NCBI GenBank assembly: GCA_022825385.1
Contig: JAJDWX010000015.1
Coordinates: 115,831-179,830 of the forward strand
DNA: 64,000 bases
DNA from: Rhodothermales bacterium
GTDB taxonomy: Bacteria > Bacteroidota > Rhodothermia > Rhodothermales > VXPQ01
Reading direction: 5' to 3'
Below are positions 10,664 to 19,866 of the stretch, piece after piece; the stretch's first letter is position 1, and every line of letters begins with the position of its first letter. The translations under genes and the position numbers were made by a program. The notes beneath the pieces were generated by a model. The model did no database searches. It saw only the letters and a program-made list of their open reading frames with translations, and was not told the origin of the DNA.

Positions 10664-11027
10664 CTACTATAGCGTTAATGTCCCAAGGCATCGGCGCAAC
10701 GCCGATCTCTGATAGTGCAGCGGGTATTTGTACCGTATCAGGTTGCAAATATACCGCCAGAACCCGTTTACCAAGCCCGACACTCTTCCGGATTTCCCAA
10801 TTTACTGGCTCGCTTTGCCAAGTAGTGGTTCCCAGCAAGCAGATTGTTACATTCGAATCTCGAATCAGACGCTCTACTTGTATTTTCCATGCGCCCTCGA
10901 CGGGCTCCTTGATGGAATAATCCCGAAACATCAGGCCTGAGCGATTATTCCGTGCTTGGCCTCGGAATAAGTCAACCAAAGCCTTATGCTTCATCGAGAA
11001 ACTGAGGAAAACACTGGGCGGCGGCAT
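10641..11027 (-). CDS. TIR-like (ThsB-type) domain protein, copy 1
   Basis: SVFLSFSMKHKALVDLFRGQARNNRSGLMFRDYSIKEPVEGAWKIQVERLIRDSNVTICLLGTTTWQSEPVNWEIRKSVGLGKRVLAVYL; conserved W-x-E-I after the W(Q)S strand. Confidence 0.8.
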   Translation of the reverse strand: MPPPSVFLSFSMKHKALVDLFRGQARNNRSGLMFRDYSIKEPVEGAWKIQVERLIRDSNVTICLLGTTTWQSEPVNWEIRKSVGLGKRVLAVYLQPDTVQIPAALSEIGVAPMPWDINAIVDALHEQR

Positions 11028-11074
11028 GGATGATGTCCAATTTATCAGATGTTTACAAGGCGGGGTTGACATCG

Positions 11075-11300
11075 CTGCACTCCCGCATTCATCGACATCT
11101 TGTCAGCGTGTCGAATGTCGGTATGTCGTGGTGATCTGCGAAGTTCGCCACGCAACGGGCCTGTCCTGCGCTGACCTGGTGGTAGGCACTGCCCATGGCC
11201 CGTTTCGGGGCGGCCCCGAAAGGACTCCATCCCGTTCAGGCGCGATATGTTACATACTCGGTGCCGGAATGTTCCACCCTTCTCGTAGGATGCCCTCAAA
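11075..11300 (-). mobile_element. fossil IS1595-family transposase fragment (frameshifted)
   Basis: Minus frames read YEKGGTFRHRVCNISRLNGMESF and AYHQVSAGQARCVANFADHHDIPTFDTLTR, matching YYEHEAVKHGVSEYVKDQAHVNGMESF...AYHGVFHQVSPKHLHRYVSQFAEKHNMREMDTMEQ of the 63373-64000 transposase. Confidence 0.65.
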
Positions 11301-11393
11301 ACAGGATCGAATAGCGGCGGTTACTTTCCTGTATAATCTCTATACCAGAGGGGGCCGTCCGGTCTCAGGTTGAATTTGAGAAACCGCCGGGCT

Positions 11394-11954
11394 CTATCTT
11401 TCTACTTCACGCACCAGCACCTCGCCCTTGCCCTTCAGCAAGAACGCCAGAACGAACGCCAGAAGGAACGAAATGCCCACGCCGATGGCCAGCACGGTCG
11501 CGTACATCACGAGCGATTGCAAGGCGACGTTGGTCGCCAGCGCGCTTTGGGCCTCCATCGTAGCCTGGAACGCCTGAAAATCTTCCGCCGTCATGGATGC
11601 CCGCGCCGATTCCGTCTGGTAATCCATGTATTTCTGCGTAAAATCGGGATCGATGACTTTTACGTATAGGAGATGGTACGCCGCGAAAGCCAGCGCGGGC
11701 AATTCGGTTACGACGACGCCGACCAGCCAGGCTTTTCCAAAAGAAATCCTGCCGCCGCCCTGTTTGTCCCGGTAGTCCCTGACGCCAAGATAGATGGAAA
11801 CGGCGAGCGCAACGACAATCGCCGAGTACCCGATGATTTCGCCTGTCGCATATTCTTCCGGTCCTGGAATGCCCATGACGAGCAGCATAAGCAGGTTGAC
11901 GCCGATCAGGACGCCGGCGCCGATTCCGCCGTAGTAGAGGAGCATGCGGATCAT
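11394..11954 (-). CDS. DUF4199-like membrane protein
   Basis: Four hydrophobic segments; GRISFGKAWLVGVVVTELPALAFAAYHLLYVKVIDPDF typical of the family. Confidence 0.8.
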   Translation of the reverse strand: MIRMLLYYGGIGAGVLIGVNLLMLLVMGIPGPEEYATGEIIGYSAIVVALAVSIYLGVRDYRDKQGGGRISFGKAWLVGVVVTELPALAFAAYHLLYVKVIDPDFTQKYMDYQTESARASMTAEDFQAFQATMEAQSALATNVALQSLVMYATVLAIGVGISFLLAFVLAFLLKGKGEVLVREVER

Positions 11955-12104
11955 GATTTTCTACGGATTTATTACGGGTTTTGCGAGAAAAGCACAGGGA
12001 GGGACAACGTCTGCAAGGTACGACGGACGAGAACCGGAAAACACGGAAATTTCCCGGGCGGATAGCCGGAAAGGGTTCCGCCGTTGCGAGCGTAGCCATG
12101 TACC

Positions 12105-13277
12105 TCAAATATCCTGCAAGAGTCGGGCGGCGGCCACGGCATGAATGCGTTTTGCAAGCGGAAAGCTCTCTTCGCCCGCATGAATCACGTCCAGCCGTCG
12201 CAGGTTCAGATCGTCGAGCGCCGAGCGCATGGAACGCGTCGCGGAAGGGGCCGCCGTGCGTTTGATTTCGAAACCGCGCAACCCGGATCCATCCTGTACT
12301 ACGAGGTCTATTTCCGCGCCGGCATGCGCTGCCCAGAAATAACATTGCCGATCTTCGACCCCGAGTATGCGAATCAGGTTTTCAAGTATGAATCCCTCCC
12401 ATGACGCGCCTATTTTGGGATGCCGCTCCAGTTCCAGGCGCGTGGTTACGTTGAGAAAACAATGCAGGAGCCCGGAATCGCGCAGGTAGATTTTCGGGGA
12501 TTTGACTTGCCGTTTCCCCAGATTCGCGCTCCAGGGCTTTAAACTGCGCACCATGAAGGTCGCTTCGAGAATGTCCAGATACCGCCGCACGGCGTGATGC
12601 GACACGCCGAAAGCCCGCCCGAGTTCCGAACCATTCCATACCTGGGCATGATAATGGGCAAGCATGGACCAAAAGCGATCCAGAAGCGCGCTGGAAACCG
12701 CAACCCCGAATTGCGGAATGTCCTGCCCCAGAAACGTCTGCAAAAAGTCCTTGCGCCAGCGATAGCTTTCCTCGTGGCTTTCCGCCGTAAAAGAACGCGG
12801 AAAACCGCCTCGAAGCCAGAGCAAATCGGACTCGTTTTCGGCGATTTCGGACAGGGAAAGCCCGGAAAGTTCATAATAGGCGATGCGACCCGCAAGACTC
12901 TCGGACGTCTGGCGAAGCAAACGGGGGGATGCGCTGCCCAATACCAGAAAACGCGCCGGATTGGGCGAACGATCCGATAATACCCGAAGCGTTGGAAAGA
13001 TTTCTGGCCGGTGCTGAATTTCGTCCAGGACCACCAGCCCGCGCAAGGAAGAAAGCGCAAGCAGCGGGTCGGCGAGGCGGGCTACGTCCGCAGAGGATTC
13101 GAGATCGAAGAGATGGGTCGGGCCGGTTCGCAGACGGGCAAGTTCCCGGGCCAGTGTCGTTTTGCCTGCCTGCCGCGCGCCAAGCAAGGCCACCACCGGA
13201 TTCCGGGTCAGGAGGCTTTCCAGGGCGTTTATATGTGCAGTACGGCGGATCATGATCGGAAAGATACGAAAAAACAT
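12105..13277 (-). CDS. AAA ATPase with DUF4143-like C-terminus
   Basis: NPVVALLGARQAGKTTLARELA, VVLDEIQHRPEIFPTLRVLSD, C-terminal LENLIRILG...FWAAHAGAEIDLVVQDGSGLRGFEIK. Confidence 0.92.
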   Translation of the reverse strand: MFFRIFPIMIRRTAHINALESLLTRNPVVALLGARQAGKTTLARELARLRTGPTHLFDLESSADVARLADPLLALSSLRGLVVLDEIQHRPEIFPTLRVLSDRSPNPARFLVLGSASPRLLRQTSESLAGRIAYYELSGLSLSEIAENESDLLWLRGGFPRSFTAESHEESYRWRKDFLQTFLGQDIPQFGVAVSSALLDRFWSMLAHYHAQVWNGSELGRAFGVSHHAVRRYLDILEATFMVRSLKPWSANLGKRQVKSPKIYLRDSGLLHCFLNVTTRLELERHPKIGASWEGFILENLIRILGVEDRQCYFWAAHAGAEIDLVVQDGSGLRGFEIKRTAAPSATRSMRSALDDLNLRRLDVIHAGEESFPLAKRIHAVAAARLLQDI

Positions 13278-13409
13278 TGAAAATTGGAAGTCGCCCGTCC
13301 AATTTTCAAGATTTTTTGCAGGATCGGCCGCAGAAGAACAGAATCAGGAAGGGCTGCAAATTCGTACGACAAATCAGTCTATACCATAAATCAGTGCGTG
13401 ATCCCTATT

Positions 13410-13440
13410 TTCCAAACCGCTTCCAAACCGCTTCCAAACG
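13410..13440. repeat. 11-bp tandem repeat (TTCCAAACCGC x ~3) just upstream of the decarboxylase start
   Basis: ttccaaaccgc ttccaaaccgc ttccaaacgc read directly. Confidence 0.85.
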
Positions 13441-13449
13441 CAAAAATCC

Positions 13450-14946
13450 ATGCCCATCCTGCCCGATCTCCCCGAATCGCCGCCACCAGACGACCTGCGC
13501 GACTTGCACGACCTGCGCGATCTGGACCCCGAAGCGTTTCGCCGCGCGGGGTACGCCGTGACGGACTGGATCGTCGAGTATCTTGCGCATCCCGAACGCT
13601 GGCCCGTGCAGCCGGACGCAGAGCCGGGGGCGCTGCTGGAGAAGTTGCCCGAGGAAGCGCCCGCCCATCCGTCGTCGCAGGAGGATATTCTCGCCGATTT
13701 CGAGCGTACGATTCTGCCCCATGCGGTGCACTGGAATCATCCCGGTTTTATGGGATACTTTTCCGCCGGGGGGTCTTGTCCGGGGATTCTTGCGGAAACG
13801 CTGATCGCCGCGCTGAACAACATTGGCCTCTTGTGGAGTTCGTCGCCCGCCCTCGCCGAGCTGGAAGAAAGAACCTTGCAGTGGCTTGGCAAACTCCTCG
13901 GATTGCCCGCCTCCTGGTTCGCCATGATCCATGGGACGGCCTCCGCGGCCAGCCTCCATGCGATGATTGCGGCGCGCGAATTCGCCTCCGCCCGCGCCGA
14001 AAAAGCCGGGTCGTCGCTGGATTTGAACCGCCTGGTCATTTATACGTCGGAGCAGGCGCACTCGTCTGTCGAGAAAACCACGGCGGCGCTTGGCACAGGG
14101 CGCGAAGCGTGCCGCAAGATCGAGGTGGACGAGCGGTACGCCATGAAACCCGCCGCGCTTCGGGAAGCGATCGCTTCGGATCGCCGACAAGGTTTCGCGC
14201 CGGTTGCGGTGGTGGCGACGGTAGGCACCACGGGATGCACGGCGGTAGATCCCGTGCCTGCCCTTGCCGATATCGCCGCCGAGCATGGGCTCTGGCTGCA
14301 TGTCGATGCGGCCTATGCGGGCGCCGCCGCCATGCTGCCGGAGATGCGCCCGTACTTCGCGGGATGCGAACGCGCCGATTCGTTCGTGGTCAATCCGCAC
14401 AAATGGATGTTCGTGCCCATGGACCTGACGGCGTTCTATACGGCGCGCCCGGAATACCTGCGCCAGGCCCTGTCGCTGGTGCCGGAGTATCTTCGGAGCC
14501 GCGAATACGACCGGACGGTCAATTATATGGAGTACGCCGTCCCGCTGGGCAGGCGGTTTCGGGCATTGAAACTCTGGTACGTATTTCGTTCGCTGGGGGC
14601 CGAACGCATTGCGGCCGCCGTGCGCGAACACATCCGCCTGGCCCGCTGGCTTGCCGACCAGGCGGATGCGTCCCCGGATTTCGAGCGCATGGCCCCAACG
14701 CATTTCTCGCTTGTTTGCCTGCGGTTTCGGCCGCCGGGGGCCAGCGAAGAAGAAACCGACGCCGCGAACGAGCGCCTTCTGTACGCCGTCAACGCAACCG
14801 GCGAGTTTTTCCTTTCCCACGTCAGGCTGCGGGGGCGGTACGCAATCCGGGTGGCTATTGGGAATCTGCGGACGACGGAGGCGCATGTTCGTCGGCTGTG
14901 GGAGCGTATGCAGGAACTGGCGCATGCAGACGCGAACGGGCGTTAA
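13450..14946 (+). CDS. pyridoxal-dependent aromatic-amino-acid decarboxylase family protein
   Basis: HGTASAASLHAM, WLHVDAAYAGAAAMLPEMR, SFVVNPHKWMFVPMD (PLP lysine context). Confidence 0.93.
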   Translation: MPILPDLPESPPPDDLRDLHDLRDLDPEAFRRAGYAVTDWIVEYLAHPERWPVQPDAEPGALLEKLPEEAPAHPSSQEDILADFERTILPHAVHWNHPGFMGYFSAGGSCPGILAETLIAALNNIGLLWSSSPALAELEERTLQWLGKLLGLPASWFAMIHGTASAASLHAMIAAREFASARAEKAGSSLDLNRLVIYTSEQAHSSVEKTTAALGTGREACRKIEVDERYAMKPAALREAIASDRRQGFAPVAVVATVGTTGCTAVDPVPALADIAAEHGLWLHVDAAYAGAAAMLPEMRPYFAGCERADSFVVNPHKWMFVPMDLTAFYTARPEYLRQALSLVPEYLRSREYDRTVNYMEYAVPLGRRFRALKLWYVFRSLGAERIAAAVREHIRLARWLADQADASPDFERMAPTHFSLVCLRFRPPGASEEETDAANERLLYAVNATGEFFLSHVRLRGRYAIRVAIGNLRTTEAHVRRLWERMQELAHADANGR

Positions 14947-15025
14947 GGGCACGGCGCCTTGTGCATGCGGATTTGCGGCCTGAAAATCGGGCCGGGTTCG
15001 GATCGATTGGCCAGAAACCAGTGAT

Positions 15026-15167
15026 TATGCAAAAATTGCATAGATTGTAGGGCATTTATGCAGAAATCGCATAAAGACAAATGGATCAACATTGTTTTTT
15101 ACGTAGAAAACCAATTCATTATGCAAAAAATGCATAGAAACAGGCTAATCTATGCAAAATTTGCATA
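15026..15167. promoter_or_regulatory. four phased copies of a 17-bp palindrome TATGCAnAAnTnGCATA
   Basis: Copies at 15026-15042, 15057-15073, 15120-15136, 15151-15167; start-to-start spacing 31, 63, 31 bp. Confidence 0.85.
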
Positions 15168-15194
15168 GAAGGATTTTTACGAAAGGAAGAGGAG

Positions 15195-15390
15195 CCTGTA
15201 CATCGTGCAAGCGCGGGCAAGGTTCAGTGGGGCTTTTCTGGAAAACGGTGCCGCGCCCCTGTAGTTTTTCAAGAACCGTATCCCCCTGAGTCAGTATTAT
15301 GCGCGTGTTCGGCGCCTCGGCGGCCTGGTCGTGGGAAGCGACGTGGAGATTGTGCTGGACATGGAACTGGACGAGCGCACAGAGGGGTAG
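15195..15390 (+). pseudogene. degraded DUF1905/YdeI-like fragment (tentative)
   Basis: RARFSGAFLENGAAPL[stop]...LGGLVVGSDVEIVLDMELDERTEG[stop]; resembles the end of a DUF1905-like domain but carries an internal stop. Confidence 0.3.
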
Positions 15391-15544
15391 TTCCTCTGGA
15401 AATACGGTGTCGTTTCGGGGCGCTCCCGCCTAAGGGCCCGCCCGATTTTGCCGGAAAAAGGCGAAAATCGGGGTCGGGACTTGCTTTTGTAGATACTTTC
15501 TGCTAATAATAAGTACGGTATCTCTTAACCAATTCTTCGAAACG

Positions 15545-15937
15545 ATGCTCGACTTCCTCCGTTCCCCCTCCGTTCGCGGCGCTACCCATGCGGTCGCCCG
15601 CATCCTTATCGGCCTGTTGTTCATGCAGCACGGCGCCCAGAAACTTTTCGGCATGTTTGGCGGCAATCAGGTGGAGTCCCTGTTCGGACTCATGGGCCTG
15701 GCCGGCGTGATGGAATTTTTCGGCGGCCTGCTTGTGGTCGCGGGGCTTTGGACCGCTCCGGTCGCCGCGCTCCTTGCGATCCAGATGCTCGTAGCCTATT
15801 TCATGGCTCATGCGGGCCAAGGCCTCATACCAGTCGAGAACAACGGAGAACTGGCGCTGCTGTACATGGCTGCGTTCGCGTTCCTCGCGGTATCCGGCTC
15901 CGGCCCGGCCAGCCTGGACAAGAAGCTGGGCAACTGA
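15545..15937 (+). CDS. DoxX family membrane protein
   Basis: ARILIGLLFMQHGAQKLFGMFGG...GLAGVMEFFGGLLVVAGLWTAPVAALLAIQMLVAYFMAH. Confidence 0.93.
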   Translation: MLDFLRSPSVRGATHAVARILIGLLFMQHGAQKLFGMFGGNQVESLFGLMGLAGVMEFFGGLLVVAGLWTAPVAALLAIQMLVAYFMAHAGQGLIPVENNGELALLYMAAFAFLAVSGSGPASLDKKLGN

Positions 15938-16082
15938 GCGGGGCGGCAGCATGCTAACGGTCCGAAAATTATGGGCGGGGCTTTCGCAAGAAGGTCAGGG
16001 CAAGGTTTGCGCCGACCTTGCCCGGTGGTGGCGGCACCTTGAGAAGGGTAGTCGTAAAGCAGCATATTAGACCCGACGCCTC

Positions 16083-17036
16083 CTACAAAGCAACACCGAT
16101 ACCCAGCGATACGGGAACCATGCTTCCGGAACCTACTCTGTAAAACGGCCTGTCTATTCGCAGTTCAAGATTCAGGCGGGCTCTGCTGAGACGAAGCGCC
16201 TCGATTCCCCCAGCGATATAAAGCCCTAAGCCATTCTTGCTGTCGTGATCCCAGTAGTAGTCGTAGTAGGATTCATCCGATTCCTCGCGCGTACTCCAGG
16301 ACATGGCAAAGCCTCCGCCGACATAAGGCGAAATATTTTGACTGTTGAAAAAATATTGTCCCCCGATTGACCAGGCAAAGAAGGAAAATTTGTCCCCCTC
16401 GTTATTACTACCCGCGGTGTACCGAATTCCGGTTCCCACAGCATAGGACGGCGTTTCGTACAACCATCCAAACTCAGCGCCGGGTCGGGCTATATTGTTT
16501 GCGAAAGCCTGCATTATTCCCAGGCGCCACATGAACTCGCCGGGTATCTTCCGGTATTCACGCGCCTCCGATTCGACAACATGCTCCATGTCAACCGTAG
16601 CGCTTATCGGCGTCTCGTTCACAAGCGCCTCGGCCAGTCTTGGCGCCGCCGAAACCATTTCCTCAATGCCCGCCAAGAGAAGTTCATGCTCGTCAACAAC
16701 GGTTCCTACAGGCATTTCCCTGGCCAAATGAACCAGAATATATTCCCCCAGAATACGCAATGAAACGCGATACGCCGTAGACGAGTCTGGAGCGTCGTAG
16801 GTGGGTTCGCCGACCTGTATCCCCTGATCGCGCAGGCGGCGACATACCAGAAACGTTGCGGTGCGCGCATCGGCTTCCGGGAAATCCATGTGTTCGCCAA
16901 TCAGGCAAACCGCCGGGTCGGACCGAACCACCTCTATCGACTCGTCTTGCGACTGCGCTTGTTCCTGCGAAAAAACCGGCGGGGCGGTCGTAAAAATCGC
17001 GATACCCGCAATCATGAGTAAACGTCGCATTCGCAT
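16083..17036 (-). CDS. secreted outer-membrane beta-barrel-like protein, unknown function
   Basis: Signal peptide MRMRRLLMIAGIAIFTTAPPVFSQ; C-terminus with alternating aromatic strands (ISPYVGGGFAMSW..., MVPVSLGIGVAL). Confidence 0.6.
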   Translation of the reverse strand: MRMRRLLMIAGIAIFTTAPPVFSQEQAQSQDESIEVVRSDPAVCLIGEHMDFPEADARTATFLVCRRLRDQGIQVGEPTYDAPDSSTAYRVSLRILGEYILVHLAREMPVGTVVDEHELLLAGIEEMVSAAPRLAEALVNETPISATVDMEHVVESEAREYRKIPGEFMWRLGIMQAFANNIARPGAEFGWLYETPSYAVGTGIRYTAGSNNEGDKFSFFAWSIGGQYFFNSQNISPYVGGGFAMSWSTREESDESYYDYYWDHDSKNGLGLYIAGGIEALRLSRARLNLELRIDRPFYRVGSGSMVPVSLGIGVAL

Positions 17037-17188
17037 AGCCTCCTCCCGGAAATAAGACAAGTTGTTTATAGCGGACGAGGATGCCCTGCGCCTCCGCTGA
17101 CTCTGCAAGATAACGAATACGTTGTAAAAAACACCCGGCGAACTGTGCTGCCGCGCGAAATTACGGCGCGGCGCAAGCAACCGACTCC

Positions 17189-19810
17189 TCATCCCCCAAA
17201 ATCCACCTCCAGCACGGAAGCGTCCGGGGACGAAGCGCTCTGGACGCCCGTGAAGGCTTGCATGGCGCCGTCCGGCTCGCCGACGCGGAGCGTGTAGGAG
17301 CCTGCGGCGAACACCTTCGGCGAAAAAGTGGTCCCGGCGATGCGCAGCGTATACGCGATTTCGCCGGTCGCCTCTTCGATCACTTGCACGACCGGGTCCT
17401 GCATTCCGCGCACCTGTATCTGCGGGAGCCAGGCCGCGGCCTCCCGGCCGTAATTATCTTCCTGCCGGATCGCGATGGGCCATCCGGGGTACGGCTCGCC
17501 GTCTTCCGGGTCCACGTGGCGAGGCCAATTGGCTATGCGCAGCATGCGGTCCTCCCGGTTCAGCCGTACGATCCCGTAGCCGGGCGCCCTGTCGTACAGA
17601 TTGCGCGGCTCCATGCCTGTCCGATAGGGATTCGACACCGCAAGCACGGTCATGTGGTTGCCGAATCCGTCCAGAAAATCGCCGGTGTTTTTCGGGGCGC
17701 CTTCCGGGCGATTGGCGCCGGGCATGGGAGGATACCACCTCCGGGGATAAAAATTGGCCACCGAGGGCACGCACAGCGCATAGCCTGCATCGCCCCAGGC
17801 GTCCACGCCGTACCGGATGGTGCTTCCAAGGTGCTGATCCCCCGCAAGATGAAACGCGAATCCCTTGCGAATGGCCCGGATCGCCGCATCGCGCCCGTGT
17901 TTCGGCCAGCCATTGGAATCCATGTCCTGCACGATGCGGTCATAGGGCGCATATTCGCTTGCGTCGAAAATTTCGAGGCGGGGCACCACCACATCGCTTG
18001 GCGCCGCCTGCGGCAGCGTCGCTACATTGGCGAAAATCGTCTGGGACACGAGGAATTTCATCCATGCGCCGTACGACCAGTCCGCCGCCCAATGCTCCAG
18101 AAAATCAAGTTGCCGCTGCCCGAGGAGATCGGCGGTCGGGGCATGCAGCGCTTCCGGGGGATTCGTTGGCTGGTTCTCCGCCCATCCGTTTTCGATGTCG
18201 AGCGAGGCGGGCAGCGCTACCTTGGGCGAGTCTTTCCATTTGCGGTCCTCGATGATCCCGAAACTGACGCCGCCGTACGTCAGGTCGGTGTAATAGACGC
18301 CAATGCCCTGCTCGACGGGCGCGGGGTCGTACGGGGGCGGAAGATGGGCTGTCTGCGTTCGTTGCACGGCGTTCACCCAGGACGCAGGCATCACGTATCC
18401 GCCCGTATCCTGCCGTTCCTTCTTGGTGGCGCCGGGTCCGGTGGCCTTGCCGCCCGCGCCCCAGACGTTGCCATGGTACACGTCATGGTCGTCGGGAATG
18501 GCGACCGTGGGAATATCTTTCGTAAGTTCGCCGTATTCCCAACCGAAGAGGTACCACTTGCGCAGGTAGTCGAGCATCGCTGTGTGGAGCGGTCCCTCCA
18601 CGTAGCCGTATCCGCCTATGCTTTCGTAGATGTTGTCCCCGGTGAAAAGCAGGATGTCCGGGTCGTGCCATGCCACGCGGCGGACCAGGTCGGCGTGCGG
18701 AAATCCAAGGTCGTTGTTTCCCGTGAAGCCTGCCACGACCATCTCTTCCTGGTCTGTCGGATCGCGCCGCACCGTGCCTTCGAGAATATGTTCGACCGTC
18801 CGGCCCGTCGCGCTCGTCAAATCGTACGCGAGGCGATAGGGCGTGTCCAGCGAGTCGGGCCAGTCGGGGATGGCGAAGGTCGCCGTTCGCGCCATGGGAT
18901 CGATCGGGGCCCGTCCAACGTCCTCCCATGCCCCGTCCTTGCGCACGGCAAGCCGAACCTCCTGCGCCTCGTCCTCCGAGAGCGGCGGCATTTGGGCCGT
19001 CATGTAGAGCGTGCCTTTGCTCAGGGTGTGCATGGCGAACAAAACGGGGCCAAAGGCGCGCTCGGGCCAGGCCCGCACCCGCGTACCGTTCGCTTGCCAG
19101 TCTTCAAACCAGAAGCTAGGCCGATTGGTCTCTTCGCGGGACAGCCCGGCGTCGTTGAAATCCACCGTCAACGCCAATCCCCCGGTCAACGCATCGGAGT
19201 CCACGGGCGTCTCCAGCGATTCGAGGACGTTCCCATCCAGATTCTCCAGCCGCAGCCGGAGCGCGTATTGTCCATCCTCTCGTTCCATCGCCCGCATATC
19301 CAGAAATACCCCTTCTTCGGGGATAACGCCTCCCGGAAACGGAGAAATCGAGGAGGCCTCTTCCGAAACGACGAGGACGTCGCCGATGTACAAATGGCCC
19401 GTCGCGGTTACGCCCACGTCCAGCCCGGTTCCCCGCAGCGCCGTGTCCCGGTAATCATGGAACGCGCCGCGCGCGCCGATGCGAAAGCCCGCCCGCCCCG
19501 AATCCGGCAGCGGAACGTCGGAGGCAATGGCTCCGAGGCGGACCCGCAAATGCACGTCCCCGCCTTCTTCGGCCACGTCCCGGACAAGCAGCGCTACGTT
19601 TCGGTTTGGGCGTCGGGTCAGGCATTCCATGCGTCCTTCCCGGATGCGCCAGTCCTGAAGCGGATTCGACCAGTATTCCGGGCCGATCCACGTACGTTCG
19701 ACCAGGGGATGCGCCGCATGGAAAGGCGCCCGGTTCGTCGGGCTGCAACCGGCCCATATCAGGGCGATGGCGCCGCACGCAGTCAGAAAAATCCTTCGGG
19801 ATGCATTCAC
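17189..19810 (-). CDS. PhoD-like metallophosphatase, lipoprotein
   Basis: DPDILLFTGDNIYE, IPDDHDVYHGN, HLAGDQHLGST; likely GTG start followed by RRIFLTACGAIALIWAGCSP lipobox. Confidence 0.85.
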   Translation of the reverse strand: MNASRRIFLTACGAIALIWAGCSPTNRAPFHAAHPLVERTWIGPEYWSNPLQDWRIREGRMECLTRRPNRNVALLVRDVAEEGGDVHLRVRLGAIASDVPLPDSGRAGFRIGARGAFHDYRDTALRGTGLDVGVTATGHLYIGDVLVVSEEASSISPFPGGVIPEEGVFLDMRAMEREDGQYALRLRLENLDGNVLESLETPVDSDALTGGLALTVDFNDAGLSREETNRPSFWFEDWQANGTRVRAWPERAFGPVLFAMHTLSKGTLYMTAQMPPLSEDEAQEVRLAVRKDGAWEDVGRAPIDPMARTATFAIPDWPDSLDTPYRLAYDLTSATGRTVEHILEGTVRRDPTDQEEMVVAGFTGNNDLGFPHADLVRRVAWHDPDILLFTGDNIYESIGGYGYVEGPLHTAMLDYLRKWYLFGWEYGELTKDIPTVAIPDDHDVYHGNVWGAGGKATGPGATKKERQDTGGYVMPASWVNAVQRTQTAHLPPPYDPAPVEQGIGVYYTDLTYGGVSFGIIEDRKWKDSPKVALPASLDIENGWAENQPTNPPEALHAPTADLLGQRQLDFLEHWAADWSYGAWMKFLVSQTIFANVATLPQAAPSDVVVPRLEIFDASEYAPYDRIVQDMDSNGWPKHGRDAAIRAIRKGFAFHLAGDQHLGSTIRYGVDAWGDAGYALCVPSVANFYPRRWYPPMPGANRPEGAPKNTGDFLDGFGNHMTVLAVSNPYRTGMEPRNLYDRAPGYGIVRLNREDRMLRIANWPRHVDPEDGEPYPGWPIAIRQEDNYGREAAAWLPQIQVRGMQDPVVQVIEEATGEIAYTLRIAGTTFSPKVFAAGSYTLRVGEPDGAMQAFTGVQSASSPDASVLEVDFGG

Positions 19811-19866
19811 GTATACAGGGGGTTCGGTTTTCGATGTGCGAGAAGGCGCAAAAGCAGACGGCCCGT

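Noticed and set aside
15026-15167. Possible mini CRISPR array
   Set aside because: Repeats are 17-bp palindromes with 14- or 46-bp gaps, no cas genes nearby; an operator array fits better.
15960-16070. Short ORF TVRKLWAGLSQEGQGKVCADLARWWRHLEKGSRKAAY after doxX
   Set aside because: Too short and no support beyond being open; may be a mobile-element-associated fragment but not claimable.
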